A DNA stretch of 52,428 nt from Lachnospiraceae bacterium (GCA_017621975.1 JAGARW010000107.1:1-52428), one strand, 5' to 3'. Positions 23,292-32,764 are shown, counted from the first letter of the stretch. Program-made: numbers and translations. The notes: a model not told the origin generated them from the letters alone.

Positions 23292-25496
23292 TTAATGATA
23301 ATACATCAGCAGATAAACAATCGTTGCCAAAAAGCCGACGCAGAACAGAAACAGACCGAACGACATACTGCGCGTGATGACGCTGTTATACTGGCTGACC
23401 GCAGCATGCAGCGCGGCAAACTTATGCTCAAACCACTTTCGGTAAACAGGTCTTTCCGGCATACCGTTTTCCATTCTTCTGCGCTTTGCTTTTTCTTTCT
23501 GCGCCGCCGTTTTCGGCAAAGCCGCAAGGAAGCTTCTGATCCAGTAAGAAATATGATCGAGCGAGGAGCCCGCCATATGGGTGACCGGCGTCCCCTCCGT
23601 CAATTCATGCGGCAGAGGGCTGTCTTTATAAATCGTCTTACGCAGCAGCACAACGATACTGTCCACAAGGCTGTCTCCGATCCTGCATACGACCGCGCCG
23701 AGAAACGGCAGAATCTTCAGCAGCAGCGGACGATACAAAAGATTTTCCAGATCGAGCTTTTCACTCAGACGATTGCAGTATTCCCTGCGGCGTTTCCCGG
23801 AAAGCTCTATGATCGCCGCATCCGTTTCCGTCTCTGCGCGCATCATATAAGTGCGGACGATCAGAACATAAACCGCAGCGCCGATCAAAAGAGAGATCAT
23901 AGCTCCCTTCAGGTTGCCGGCAGAAAAATATGCAACCTGCTCGCTTTCCCTTTCAAATTCCAGAAAGCCCTGCCCCAGATCAGCCAACTTGTCCATCGTA
24001 AGAGACGGCAAAGCACCGAGAAGCAGGATGACGAGCGCGCTGACTGTTAAAGCAGCCGCGCTGACCGGATTCATATACGTTTTCCGCATCGCATCGTAAC
24101 GCTCCTGCTTCGCCGCATCCGCGTTCTTTTCTACAAATACGCATCCATAAAGCTTCGTCATATAAGCGACCGTCAATCCGCCGCTGATTAAGAAAATCCA
24201 TTCGATCACCGCCATATTGCCCGCTCCAAAAAACAGCGGCTGCAATGCGCCTTCCGCAAGCAGCTCCCGGTATTCGACGATACTCTCATGCAGAAGCGTC
24301 TTGCTGATATAACCGTTAAACGCCGGCACGCCGCCGATTCCAAACGCCCCTGCAAGGAAAATCAGATGAAACAGCGGCTTGTTCCTGCCAAAGCCCCGTA
24401 TTTCATTCAGATCGAGCCGATGCAGATTCATATAGATCACGCCCGCCGCCATGAAAAGCACGAGCTTGATCAGGGAATGATTGACCATATGAAGCAGACT
24501 TCCCCGTATTGCCAGTATGTTTTCATCGCCAAGCAGTCCGATCATCCCGATCCCGACCATGATAAAACCGATCTGCGAAAGCGACGAGCAGGCAAGCGTG
24601 CGTTTGATATTGACAGAGAATAACGCCAGCAGCGCGCCAAGCAGCATCGTGATCACGCCAAGCGTCAGAATCAGCGTTCCCCATACGCCGTTATGCCAAA
24701 ATAGCTGACAGCTCAAAATCAGGATTCCGAACACGCCCGCCTTTGTCAAAATACCGGACAGCAGCGCGGACGCAGGAGCCGGCGCGACCGGATGCGCCTT
24801 CGGCAGCCAGATATGAAGCGGAAACACGCCCGCCTTCGCTCCGAATCCAAAGAGCAGGCAAAGTCCCGCCGGAAATAGTTTTCCCGGAGCGGAGCAGGCA
24901 ATCGCCGCAAGACGCAGCTGATCGATCCTGAGCGTTCCAAGCGTATCGTATAAAAGAAAAATTCCCATCAGCATGACAAGCCCGCCGATCACGGCGATCG
25001 CAAGATACGTGCCCGCCGCGCGCATCGCTTCCTTCGTTTCGTCGTGAGCGACCCATACATAAGACGTAAACGACATGATTTCAAAGAAAATAAACGTCGT
25101 ATACAAATCCGCCGAAAGGAACACGCCGACCGTCGCTCCGAGCGTCAGCAACACAAACATATAATAGCGGTTGCGGTTACGGTAGCTTTTTAGATATTCC
25201 TTTGAAAATACAGTCGTCATCATCCACATAAACGCAGCGATCAGCCCGTACAAGACGCGAAAACCGTCAAGCGTAAGCTGCAGTCCCATCCCGCAGAAAT
25301 CACGCCAGATAAACTGCTGCTCTCCCATTTTGCCATAGCTGATAAAAAGCAGCAGAAACAGAATAAATTCCAAAACGACAACGCCGTCCGCAAAATAATC
25401 GCGCCATATTTTATTTTTTCTGCCGATCACATAAGATACAAGCGCTCCTGCAAAAGGAAGCATGACACAGAATAATAAAATCAGATTACCCTCCAT
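23292..25496 (-). CDS. NuoL/MnhA-like antiporter subunit, last gene of Mrp operon
   Basis: This 734-residue membrane protein belongs to the proton-conducting NuoL/MrpA family. It keeps the key ionisable residues: Glu in FIFFEIMSFTSYVW (helix 5), Lys in GFGAKAGVFPLHIWLPKAHP (helix 7), Lys in GILTKAGVFG (helix 8) and Lys in NHSLIKLVLF. A C-terminal extension with further helices and a charged segment follows (EKAKRRRMENG...), but the MrpA C-terminal MbhD/E-like parts are absent, because they are encoded separately in this operon. It is one of four antiporter-like subunits here. Together they should exchange monovalent cations for protons across the membrane. An AAGGAGGA ribosome-binding site precedes the ATG. 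Confidence 0.9.
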   Translation of the reverse strand: MEGNLILLFCVMLPFAGALVSYVIGRKNKIWRDYFADGVVVLEFILFLLLFISYGKMGEQQFIWRDFCGMGLQLTLDGFRVLYGLIAAFMWMMTTVFSKEYLKSYRNRNRYYMFVLLTLGATVGVFLSADLYTTFIFFEIMSFTSYVWVAHDETKEAMRAAGTYLAIAVIGGLVMLMGIFLLYDTLGTLRIDQLRLAAIACSAPGKLFPAGLCLLFGFGAKAGVFPLHIWLPKAHPVAPAPASALLSGILTKAGVFGILILSCQLFWHNGVWGTLILTLGVITMLLGALLALFSVNIKRTLACSSLSQIGFIMVGIGMIGLLGDENILAIRGSLLHMVNHSLIKLVLFMAAGVIYMNLHRLDLNEIRGFGRNKPLFHLIFLAGAFGIGGVPAFNGYISKTLLHESIVEYRELLAEGALQPLFFGAGNMAVIEWIFLISGGLTVAYMTKLYGCVFVEKNADAAKQERYDAMRKTYMNPVSAAALTVSALVILLLGALPSLTMDKLADLGQGFLEFERESEQVAYFSAGNLKGAMISLLIGAAVYVLIVRTYMMRAETETDAAIIELSGKRRREYCNRLSEKLDLENLLYRPLLLKILPFLGAVVCRIGDSLVDSIVVLLRKTIYKDSPLPHELTEGTPVTHMAGSSLDHISYWIRSFLAALPKTAAQKEKAKRRRMENGMPERPVYRKWFEHKFAALHAAVSQYNSVITRSMSFGLFLFCVGFLATIVYLLMYYH

Positions 25497-25511
25497 TCTT
25501 CACATCCTCCT

Positions 25512-26993
25512 TTAATAAACGCCGTCCGCGATCTTTGTGAAAAATTCTACGATCGGCGCGGAATACAGACCAAATCCTATGATGGCAGCAACGAAAATTG
25601 AAAGCGGCAGCAGCATATACCAGTTCGGATCCTCCACGTCCGCAATCGTTTCATAATCAAAATCCTTCGCCGGAAAAAACGTCCGGATCACAATACTCAG
25701 CATATAGATCGCCGTCAGCAGCGCGGAAATCAGAAGCGCCCCGATTCCCGCAAACGCAAGCGGATTGTCGCTTGCGACCGCCGCGGCCGCAAGATTCCAC
25801 TTGCTGATAAAGCCGCACAGCCCAGGTACGCCCATAAGCGCCAGCGCGGATACGGTAAAGATTCCGAATACGCGCGGCATCCGCCGTCCGAAGCCGTCAA
25901 GCTGATGCACATAGCTGCGTCCGGTCTTATACATAATAGCGCCGGCGCAGAAAAATGAGCATATCTTCATGACCGCATGGAACACCATATGCGAAAGCGC
26001 GCCGACCATTCCGAGCGGCGTCATGATTGTTACACCGAACAAAATATAAGAAAGATTGCTGATCGTTGAAAACGCAAGACGCCGTTTGATATGCGTCTCC
26101 TTGACCGCCCGGCTGCAGCCGTACACAATCGTAAAAATTACGATCGCCATCACAACCGTCTGCGCCCATGTGCCGCGCAGAAATTCCACGCCGAAGCAGT
26201 AATAGGTCAGGCGGATGATCGCAAACGCGCCTGCTTTGACGACCGCTACCGCATGCAGCAGCGCAGTGACCGGCGTCGGCGCAACGCCCGCATCCGGCAG
26301 CCATGAATTAAACGGGCAAACCGCCGCTTTAACGCCAAATCCAAGAAATGCCAGAACATAAACAAGCAGCAGAATATCGGTACGCCATCCGATCTTTGTC
26401 AGATCGAGACTGCCGCCAAGCACAAAGTCCGGCGAATTGCTGTATACAATAATAAAGATCATGCCGATAAAACCAAATGCCGCGCCGCCAAGCGAATAAT
26501 ACAAATATTTGCGGCTGGCAAGAATCGCCTCTCTCGTAAGCGTATGCATCACGAGCGGCACAGTTACGAGCGTCAAAAGCTCATAGAAGAAATACATCGT
26601 AACGAGGTCTTCCGCAAACGCGATACCAAGCGTAACGCCATAGGTAATCGTATAAAACATAAAGAAAATCCGTTCGTTTTTCTCATGCTTCATATATTCA
26701 AACGAATACAGCGTCGCAAGCGGCCAGAGCGCCGCAACGAGTCCGCCGAATACCATACTCATTCCGTCGATACGGAAAGAAAGCGTCAAATCGCCTGTAA
26801 ACTTCACGATTGCAAAGCTTTCTTCCGGACGGTGCATCAAAAGACTGAACACAAGCGCGCTGTTGAGAAGGACAAGCCCCTCCAGAAACGCCATCATATG
26901 TCCGCGCTTTGAAAACGGGATCAGAGGAATGGCGATTCCTGTTAAAAACGGGATCAATACTACGATAAACATCATCATCGGCTGCATATCCAT
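25512..26993 (-). CDS. MnhD/NuoM-like antiporter subunit (third copy)
   Basis: This 493-residue protein has about 14 membrane helices. The conserved Glu is in MYFFYELLTLVT, and the lysines are in GFGVKAAVCPFNSWLPDAG, AVAVVKAGAFA and FHAVMKICSFF. It is homologous to the two preceding genes and to MnhD of Mrp antiporters. Spacing to neighbours is 9-15 bases, so it is part of the same transcript. Its sequence has diverged (PFNSWLPDAGVAPTPVTALLHA in place of the usual HxWLPxAHxxAPxxxSAxLS), so it may fill a distinct place in the complex. Confidence 0.9.
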   Translation of the reverse strand: MDMQPMMMFIVVLIPFLTGIAIPLIPFSKRGHMMAFLEGLVLLNSALVFSLLMHRPEESFAIVKFTGDLTLSFRIDGMSMVFGGLVAALWPLATLYSFEYMKHEKNERIFFMFYTITYGVTLGIAFAEDLVTMYFFYELLTLVTVPLVMHTLTREAILASRKYLYYSLGGAAFGFIGMIFIIVYSNSPDFVLGGSLDLTKIGWRTDILLLVYVLAFLGFGVKAAVCPFNSWLPDAGVAPTPVTALLHAVAVVKAGAFAIIRLTYYCFGVEFLRGTWAQTVVMAIVIFTIVYGCSRAVKETHIKRRLAFSTISNLSYILFGVTIMTPLGMVGALSHMVFHAVMKICSFFCAGAIMYKTGRSYVHQLDGFGRRMPRVFGIFTVSALALMGVPGLCGFISKWNLAAAAVASDNPLAFAGIGALLISALLTAIYMLSIVIRTFFPAKDFDYETIADVEDPNWYMLLPLSIFVAAIIGFGLYSAPIVEFFTKIADGVY

Positions 26994-27002
26994 TCCTCCT
27001 TT

Positions 27003-28481
27003 CTAAAATAGTCCCGAAATATGATTTACAATGTAATCCGTAACAACAGATGGAAACATACCGACTAACACTGCCAAAACTGTCAATACAATAACCGGAA
27101 GCAGCATCGTCAGATTCGGTTCTTTCTTTTTCAGATGCGTATAGTCAAACGCTTTGCCCGGGAAAAATCCCTGTATTGTAACCGGCAGCAGATAACCCGC
27201 CGTCAGCAGCGCGCTGACAAGCAGCACGAGCGGTCCAAACCACGATACGATCGGCAGCTTCGTCCGAAGCGCTCCCGTCGCCAGATACCATTTGCTCACA
27301 AAGCCTCCCGTCGGCGGAATTCCGATCAGAGCAAGCGAAACGATCGTATAACACCAAAGCAGCGCCGGCATTTCCTTGCCGATTCCGGCAAGCTCGTCCA
27401 CTCTCGTCTTCCCTGTCTTATAAATGATCGCGCCCGCGCAGAGGAAAAGCGTGCATTTGATAAAAGCATGACAGATCACATGGAGCAGAGAACCCGTCAT
27501 CGCCGTCTGATCAAGCATCGACAGGCCGAACAGAATATAAGAGACCTGACTGACCGTCGAATAAGCAAGCCGCTTTTTAAGCAGCTTCTCCCGGTAGGCA
27601 AGCATGGAACCCATAAACACGGTGAAAAGCGTCAGCCATATCCATGTCGTCTGTACCCATGTTCCCCGAATGAAATCCGCTCCAAATAAATAATAGACCG
27701 TCCGAATGACGCCAAGTACGCCGGACTTCACGATAATACCGGACAAAACTGCCGACGCCGGAGCCGGAGCGACCGGATGCGCCGTCGGCAGCCAGCCATG
27801 CATCGGAAACATACCGGCTTTGACGCCAAATCCAAGTATCATCAGGAATACAACAAACAAAAGAAACTGCTCTCTTCCTGCAATCAGCTCCTGGTTTAAC
27901 ACGCCGCCCGCCGTAAACGTCAGCGTATTGGAAAACCGGAACAGAAAATAAACGCCGTACAAAACCATATAAGCTCCGCAGAACGAGTACAGCATATATT
28001 TCAGACCTGCCATAACCGCCTCCCGCGACCTTGTATGCAGGACAAGCGGCATAGAAAGCAGCGTCATCATCTCATAAAACAGATAGAACGTAATAATATT
28101 GCCGGAAAAGTCAAGCGCTACCAAAATGCCGTATACGATCAGATAAAAGCCGAAATACCGTTTTTCATCCGTTTCATGCTTCATATATTCAAACGCAAAC
28201 GCGCCGCCCGACAGCCAGACGATCGTCACGACCGTTACGAAAATTCTCCCGATCCCGTCTATCTTAAAATAAACCGGAAGCGATTTTGTCAGATAAAAAA
28301 AGGTAAACGAATCGGCTTCCTGAAACAAAACAAAGAAAACCAACGCGGCTGTCACAATAAGACCTGCCGCCGTAATGCCGATCAATACTTTGCGGTTTTT
28401 GACGGCAGGCATACACAAAAGAAGCAGACCCGTCATAACCGGCACCAATATGGGAAGCATCAGTATCATTGATTCATGCAT
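27003..28481 (-). CDS. MnhD/NuoM-like antiporter subunit (second copy)
   Basis: The 492-residue membrane protein keeps Glu in FYLFYEMMTLLS, Lys in GFGVKAGMFPMHGWLPTAHP, Lys in GIIVKSGVLG and Lys in HAFIKCTLF, all needed for proton or cation passage in this family. It is typical in length for MnhD. It lies 12 bases after the first copy and nine before the third. Four such subunits in one operon exceed the two (A and D) of ordinary Mrp antiporters. Confidence 0.9.
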   Translation of the reverse strand: MHESMILMLPILVPVMTGLLLLCMPAVKNRKVLIGITAAGLIVTAALVFFVLFQEADSFTFFYLTKSLPVYFKIDGIGRIFVTVVTIVWLSGGAFAFEYMKHETDEKRYFGFYLIVYGILVALDFSGNIITFYLFYEMMTLLSMPLVLHTRSREAVMAGLKYMLYSFCGAYMVLYGVYFLFRFSNTLTFTAGGVLNQELIAGREQFLLFVVFLMILGFGVKAGMFPMHGWLPTAHPVAPAPASAVLSGIIVKSGVLGVIRTVYYLFGADFIRGTWVQTTWIWLTLFTVFMGSMLAYREKLLKKRLAYSTVSQVSYILFGLSMLDQTAMTGSLLHVICHAFIKCTLFLCAGAIIYKTGKTRVDELAGIGKEMPALLWCYTIVSLALIGIPPTGGFVSKWYLATGALRTKLPIVSWFGPLVLLVSALLTAGYLLPVTIQGFFPGKAFDYTHLKKKEPNLTMLLPVIVLTVLAVLVGMFPSVVTDYIVNHISGLF

Positions 28482-28493
28482 CGCTTTCCCCTC

Positions 28494-29987
28494 CTAACCG
28501 AACATCTCAAGTCCTGCGTGAATCGCATCCACAACAGGCTGTGAAGACATTCCCAACATAATATTCAGCGCGATAAACAAAACGATCGATACCGCATACA
28601 GCTTTTCTTTGCCGATCGCAACCGATTCATACGGCGCATCCGGTCTCGGCGTATAAATACGGATCACCGTCTTCATAAAATAGATCGCGTTCAGGATCGT
28701 ACTGATTCCAAGAGCGATCAGCGTCGGCAGCATCTTGCCGACATTGTTGACCGCCGCCTGCGCAAACAGCAGCTTGCTGACAAATCCTGCGAAGACCGGC
28801 ACGCCGACCATCGAAAGCGAACCGACCGTAAAGCCGATGCCCGCGATCTTATTTCGGTAGCCCGCGCCTGTCAGATCAATAAACTTGCGGCTGAATCCCG
28901 ATACATCCGTCAGTCCGATCGCCGCAATAAAGAGCAGCGCCTTGCCCGCCGCGTGCGCAAAAATATGATAAACGCTCGCAAGCATACCGACCTGCGTCCC
29001 AAGACCGATCCCGACATAAATATATCCGATCTGCGCAACCGAGGAAAAAGCGATCATCCTGCGGATATCGTTCTCCTTGATCGCGCTCAGCGAACCGAAG
29101 ATCATCGCCATCAGACCGAACACAAACAGCACATTGATAATATGCGTATCATGGAAGATACGGAAGCCGACCACCCTGTAAATGATCTTGATCAGCAGGA
29201 AAATATAGCCTTTCGATACAAGACTGGAAAGGATCGCCGCCGAAGAGATCGTCGAATAACCGTAAGCGTCGGGAAGCCATGCATGGAACGGAAACAGCGC
29301 GCTCTTGATTGCAAGACCGATCACCATGAGCGCGATCGCCATAACGAGCGGAATGACATAGGTCCCCTCTTCTATAATCGCCGTAACCGACTCCTGAATA
29401 TTGGACATCAGAAGATGCCCGGTCAGATCGTACATCATGCAGATACCGATCAGCAGCATACCGGAACCGACAAGACTCATAATCATATAGCGGACCGCGG
29501 CCTCCAGCGTACGTCCGATCTGACGGATCATAATCAGTCCGCACGCCGCGATCGTATTAATCTCCACAAACACGTACGCGGTAAACAGATCGTTCGTATA
29601 AATCAGGGCAAGCAGCGAACTAAGCAGCAGATTGACAAGGATATAATAGAGATTATGCTTGCTTGGCTCGACTTCTTCCATGAGCTTTTTTCTGCCGCCC
29701 CACATCGAAAGCAGCATAACGATGCAGAAGAAAAGCGCGGTTGCCGCTTCCAGGACGCCCGCCCGGATCTCATTGCCCCAGGGCGCAGGAAAATGTCCCA
29801 TCATGTAGACAAAGCTTTCTCCCGTTCCAAGCAGATACCAAAGCAAAGCCGCCGACATCGCTCCAATGAGCACGATCACGAACGTATTGACCCATTTTGC
29901 CGCCTTTCCCGGCAGTACCGAACAGATCGTACCGGAAAACAGCGAGATCAGAATGGAGAAAAAGGGAAAATTGCATATGAAATCCAT
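28494..29987 (-). CDS. MnhD/NuoN-like antiporter subunit (first copy)
   Basis: This 497-residue membrane protein follows the MnhC gene by one base. Key residues are Glu in AYVFVEINTIAAC, Lys in GLAIKSALFPFHAWLPDAY, Lys in SLVSKGYIFLLIK and Lys in AGKALLF. By position directly after mnhC it is the likeliest orthologue of canonical MnhD. It should form part of the ion-translocating membrane module. Confidence 0.9.
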   Translation of the reverse strand: MDFICNFPFFSILISLFSGTICSVLPGKAAKWVNTFVIVLIGAMSAALLWYLLGTGESFVYMMGHFPAPWGNEIRAGVLEAATALFFCIVMLLSMWGGRKKLMEEVEPSKHNLYYILVNLLLSSLLALIYTNDLFTAYVFVEINTIAACGLIMIRQIGRTLEAAVRYMIMSLVGSGMLLIGICMMYDLTGHLLMSNIQESVTAIIEEGTYVIPLVMAIALMVIGLAIKSALFPFHAWLPDAYGYSTISSAAILSSLVSKGYIFLLIKIIYRVVGFRIFHDTHIINVLFVFGLMAMIFGSLSAIKENDIRRMIAFSSVAQIGYIYVGIGLGTQVGMLASVYHIFAHAAGKALLFIAAIGLTDVSGFSRKFIDLTGAGYRNKIAGIGFTVGSLSMVGVPVFAGFVSKLLFAQAAVNNVGKMLPTLIALGISTILNAIYFMKTVIRIYTPRPDAPYESVAIGKEKLYAVSIVLFIALNIMLGMSSQPVVDAIHAGLEMFG

Positions 29988-29988
29988 T

Positions 29989-30366
29989 TTAAGTTTCCTC
30001 CTCCTTCTTAATCATGAGCGATATTTGGTCAAGGTCAAGCGTATGATACCGCCTGTAGAGACGTATCGTCAGAGAAAGCATGAGCGCCGATACCGATACC
30101 GACACGACGATACCTGTCAGTACAAGTCCGCTCGGGATCGGGTTGATATATGCTTCCACACTTTGAACGCCGCCTGTTACGATCGGCGCGGTGCGCCCGA
30201 TAATATATCCTTTTTCCGCCAGAAACAGATAAACTGCGGAATCCATGATATTAAGTCCGATGATCTTTTTAATCAGATTTTTCTGAAGAAGCAGATTTCC
30301 GAAACCGATTCCGAACAGAACCGCCGCCACCGCTTCTCCGTAATTCACAAATAAATTAGCGCCCAT
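29989..30366 (-). CDS. MnhC/NuoK-like antiporter subunit C
   Basis: This 125-residue protein has three membrane helices and the NuoK-like pattern (FGIGFGNLLLQKNLIKKIIGLNIMDSAVYLF, then PIVTGG...PSGLVLTGIVVSVSVSAL). The start at 30366 (MGANLFVNYGE) follows an AAGGGAGG site, so I reject the longer open frame to 30438. It is separated by one base from the MnhB-type stop and one base from the MnhD-type start. Confidence 0.9.
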   Translation of the reverse strand: MGANLFVNYGEAVAAVLFGIGFGNLLLQKNLIKKIIGLNIMDSAVYLFLAEKGYIIGRTAPIVTGGVQSVEAYINPIPSGLVLTGIVVSVSVSALMLSLTIRLYRRYHTLDLDQISLMIKKEEET

Positions 30367-30367
30367 A

Positions 30368-31348
30368 TCAAAAGCCTCCCTTTCGGAACATCGCGTAAAA
30401 AGCGTACATCGTGCACGCAACGACAAGCCCGACCGCAATGTTGAGCGGCAGTATCAGCCCGCTGCTTAAAATAGCGCCCGGCGTTCCTTTTGGAATGATA
30501 TTGTGCAGATGGTTCGCCCCCGTAAAAAAGGAATAGCTTTTCGCGATACAATAAAATGACAGCGAACCAAAACTGATCCACTTATATGTCTTTTCCGTAA
30601 AAAAGCGTTCTGTCTTCTGAAAGCCAAAGGCGTTCAAATAGAGAATCAGACCCGCTCCGATGATCGCGCCGCCGGAAAAACCGCCGCCCGGTCCGAGATG
30701 TCCGTTTAAAATGACATAAATTCCAAAAATAATAATGATCGGCACGAGAACAAAAGCCGCCATCTGTAAGATCGCGTCGTTTTTCGGCTCATAAATACGG
30801 TCGTTTGCCTCCGCCTCTTCGATCGAAATCTCTCCGTCGTTCTTCTTTTTCTTATCGAGACGCAGCAGAATAAGCACCGTAACCGTTGCAACAAACAAAA
30901 CGTGCGATTCTCCAAGCGTATCGAACGCCCTGTAGTCGAGAATCATACCGCTGACAATATTGACGGCTCCCGTTTCCTGTAATCCGTTTTCTATGTAACG
31001 CTGCGGCACTTCATTGTTGACCGGGCGGTCCGCCGTACCGACCGGAGGCAGATACGATACGGTAAAAAGCAGCAGATAAATCAGAATACAGCAGAAAATA
31101 ATCGAGGCGGCTTTATAAAACCTTTCAAGCCCCTTCATCTCTTTGCTTTTTGCAACGCCATACAGCCTCCGGGAAATCATATTCTTTTCCCGAATACGCG
31201 CTTTTACTTCTTCCTCCGTTTCTTTGTACGGCTCCTGAGGCTTCATTTCCACCTCTCCGAGATACGGGTCCTTTTCTCCGTTTAACCAGCGGAAAAAATG
31301 AAAGGCAAATGTTTTACGATATTCCTGTTCCGTTTTCTTCCTGCTCAT
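30368..31348 (-). CDS. MbhE-MnhB fusion subunit of Mrp-type antiporter
   Basis: About 326 residues from the ATG at 31348, which has an AAAGGAGAG site; the open frame begins at 31375. A cytoplasmic, charged N-terminus of about 75 residues is followed by a helix and an MbhE-like segment (LPPVGTADRPVNNEVPQRYIENGLQETGAVNIVSGMILDYRAFDTLGESHVLF), then a charged loop and a full MnhB domain (AAFVLVPIIIIFGIYVILNGHLGPGGGFSGGAIIGAGLILYL). In standard Mrp systems the E-like segment is the tail of MnhA; in Mbh complexes it is a separate protein. Here it is joined to MnhB. It overlaps the upstream MbhD gene by 35 bases. Confidence 0.85.
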   Translation of the reverse strand: MSRKKTEQEYRKTFAFHFFRWLNGEKDPYLGEVEMKPQEPYKETEEEVKARIREKNMISRRLYGVAKSKEMKGLERFYKAASIIFCCILIYLLLFTVSYLPPVGTADRPVNNEVPQRYIENGLQETGAVNIVSGMILDYRAFDTLGESHVLFVATVTVLILLRLDKKKKNDGEISIEEAEANDRIYEPKNDAILQMAAFVLVPIIIIFGIYVILNGHLGPGGGFSGGAIIGAGLILYLNAFGFQKTERFFTEKTYKWISFGSLSFYCIAKSYSFFTGANHLHNIIPKGTPGAILSSGLILPLNIAVGLVVACTMYAFYAMFRKGGF

Positions 31349-31598
31349 CGCTTCTCTCCTTTCCGCCGATCGCATGTATTTTTTTCAAGGTAACAAAAAA
31401 GAGCACGCTCGTAATACCCGCTCCAACAGCGGCTTCGGTAATTGCCAGATCGGGAGATTCCAGTATGACCCATATAATGGACATGATCAGACTGTACGAC
31501 ATATAGATCAAAATAGAATTCAAAAGATTTTTTGACAGGCTGACCGAAATCGCGCAGAGAATCAGAAAGCCCATCAGCAAATATGTAAATACCGTCAT
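31314..31598 (-). CDS. MbhD-like (DUF4040) antiporter subunit
   Basis: This 94-residue protein has three membrane helices; the sequence LLNSILIYMSYSLIMSIIWVILESPDLAITEAAVGAGITSVLFFVTLKK matches MbhD/DUF4040. In Mrp it corresponds to part of the MnhA C-terminus, but here it is a separate gene as in archaeal Mbh complexes. Its start overlaps the mnhG stop in an ATGA, so they are translationally coupled. Confidence 0.88.
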   Translation of the reverse strand: MTVFTYLLMGFLILCAISVSLSKNLLNSILIYMSYSLIMSIIWVILESPDLAITEAAVGAGITSVLFFVTLKKIHAIGGKERSDEQEENGTGIS

Positions 31599-31918
31599 TC
31601 CTTTTCTACCTCCATATGTTCTTCCAATTTTTCATTTGTCGTAGCTTCCAGTCTCGCGATCAGATGGGAAGAAACCGGAGAAGCGTTCCAAAGAAATACG
31701 ATGATCAGAGCCATTTTGAGCGTCGTAAAATGGAATCCGCTTATAATCATCAGCCCCACCAGCGAAACGCCGATTCCGAACGTATCTCCAAACGCCGCCA
31801 TGTGCATTCTGTTGAGCACATAATCAAAACGGAAAGCGCCGTAGATCTCTATTCCAAAAATAATGATTCCCGTCAGCAAAAATAACGTCCCTATCATAAA
31901 CTGCACCCATTCAAGCAT
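31595..31918 (-). CDS. MnhG-like antiporter subunit G
   Basis: This 107-residue protein has three membrane helices, including the MnhG pattern FDYVLNRMHMAAFGDTFGIGVSLVGLMI. The start at 31918 follows a GGAGGAGAGG site; the upstream open frame to 31990 is discarded. It overlaps the mnhF end by eight bases. A charged cytoplasmic tail (EATTNEKLEEHMEVEKE) ends the protein. Confidence 0.88.
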   Translation of the reverse strand: MLEWVQFMIGTLFLLTGIIIFGIEIYGAFRFDYVLNRMHMAAFGDTFGIGVSLVGLMIISGFHFTTLKMALIIVFLWNASPVSSHLIARLEATTNEKLEEHMEVEKE

Positions 31919-32231
31919 CCGTCCTCTCCTCCTTTTCATGGATTTTCCGTTCCCGGTATACGCCCATATATACCTTCGTAATGACAACAACCGCTAAAAA
32001 ACTGATCATCGCATAAATCAGACAAATATCGATCAGATATCCTTCATTCATTTTCACTGCCAGCACCGCTATCATGACAATAACCATCGTACCCATCATA
32101 TTGACCGCTACGATACGGTCGGCGACACGCGGACCAAGTACTGCGCGGAGCAGACAGAGCATCAGCATCACCGCCAGAATAATCAGAACGCCGATATATA
32201 CAAATTCTTTTACATTTGAAAGCGTATCCAT
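31911..32231 (-). CDS. MnhF-like antiporter subunit F
   Basis: The 106-residue membrane protein has three helices and the MnhF motif LGPRVADRIVAVNMMGTMVIVMIAVLA. It lies five bases after mnhE and overlaps mnhG. Confidence 0.9.
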   Translation of the reverse strand: MDTLSNVKEFVYIGVLIILAVMLMLCLLRAVLGPRVADRIVAVNMMGTMVIVMIAVLAVKMNEGYLIDICLIYAMISFLAVVVITKVYMGVYRERKIHEKEERTDA

Positions 32232-32236
32232 AGCTA

Positions 32237-32698
32237 CTACATCCTTTCCATCTTTTCCAGCTCTTTTACAAATATGCCGTCCGACAATCCTTCTGCAAGC
32301 GTCTTATCAAGGCAGTGCACCTGGAATTCGTCCCCTTCCAGCGATACGGTAATCGTGCCCGGCGTCAGCGTGATCGAATTGGCAAGCACGACCTTCGCCG
32401 TCTTTGTTTTTAATGTCGTACGGAAACGGACAAGCACCGGCTCGATCTCATTTTTTTCCGAAAAAAGCAGCTTCATCGCCGATACGTTTGCTTTAACGAT
32501 CTCAACGATCAGTATCACAAGATACCGCAGCATCAAAAAAAATTTTTTCCAAAGAAGGATATCCTTATGAATGCTGAATTCCATAAATTTGCAAATAAAA
32601 GCATACAGAAGCGCCGCGATTACAACTCCGAATAAAAAAATCTCAAGCGTCAGATTGCCGTTAAAAATAATCCATAATGCTAAAAACACAAAATACAT
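32237..32698 (-). CDS. MnhE-like antiporter subunit E
   Basis: This first gene of the antiporter operon encodes 153 residues with two or three N-terminal membrane helices and the MnhE C-terminal motif ANSITLTPGTITVSLEGDEFQVHCLD. The ATG at 32698 is preceded by a GGAGG site. Between it and trxA there are only 66 bases, containing a terminator hairpin but no separate promoter, so expression is probably by read-through from trxA or from a promoter hidden inside that gene. Confidence 0.9.
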   Translation of the reverse strand: MYFVFLALWIIFNGNLTLEIFLFGVVIAALLYAFICKFMEFSIHKDILLWKKFFLMLRYLVILIVEIVKANVSAMKLLFSEKNEIEPVLVRFRTTLKTKTAKVVLANSITLTPGTITVSLEGDEFQVHCLDKTLAEGLSDGIFVKELEKMERM

Positions 32699-32727
32699 CC
32701 TATCAAATCCTCCATGAAAAAAAGCCG

Positions 32728-32757
32728 GCGCCGCTGATAAACTACATCAGACAGCGC
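32728..32757 (-). terminator. Terminator or attenuator between trxA and the antiporter operon
   Basis: On the minus strand a GCGCTG-CTGA stem (10 pairs plus one bulge) pairs with TCAG-CGGCGC, and a run of seven T follows (32717-32723). The mnhE ribosome-binding site follows almost at once, so the hairpin controls entry into the ten-gene operon. Confidence 0.75.
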
Positions 32758-32764
32758 ACAGCTT

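Noticed and set aside
28953-30011. Long plus-strand frame (352 codons) opposite the antiporter genes
   Set aside because: It is antisense to a clear MnhD-like gene, with an extreme Arg/His/Asp/Lys composition typical of shadow frames.
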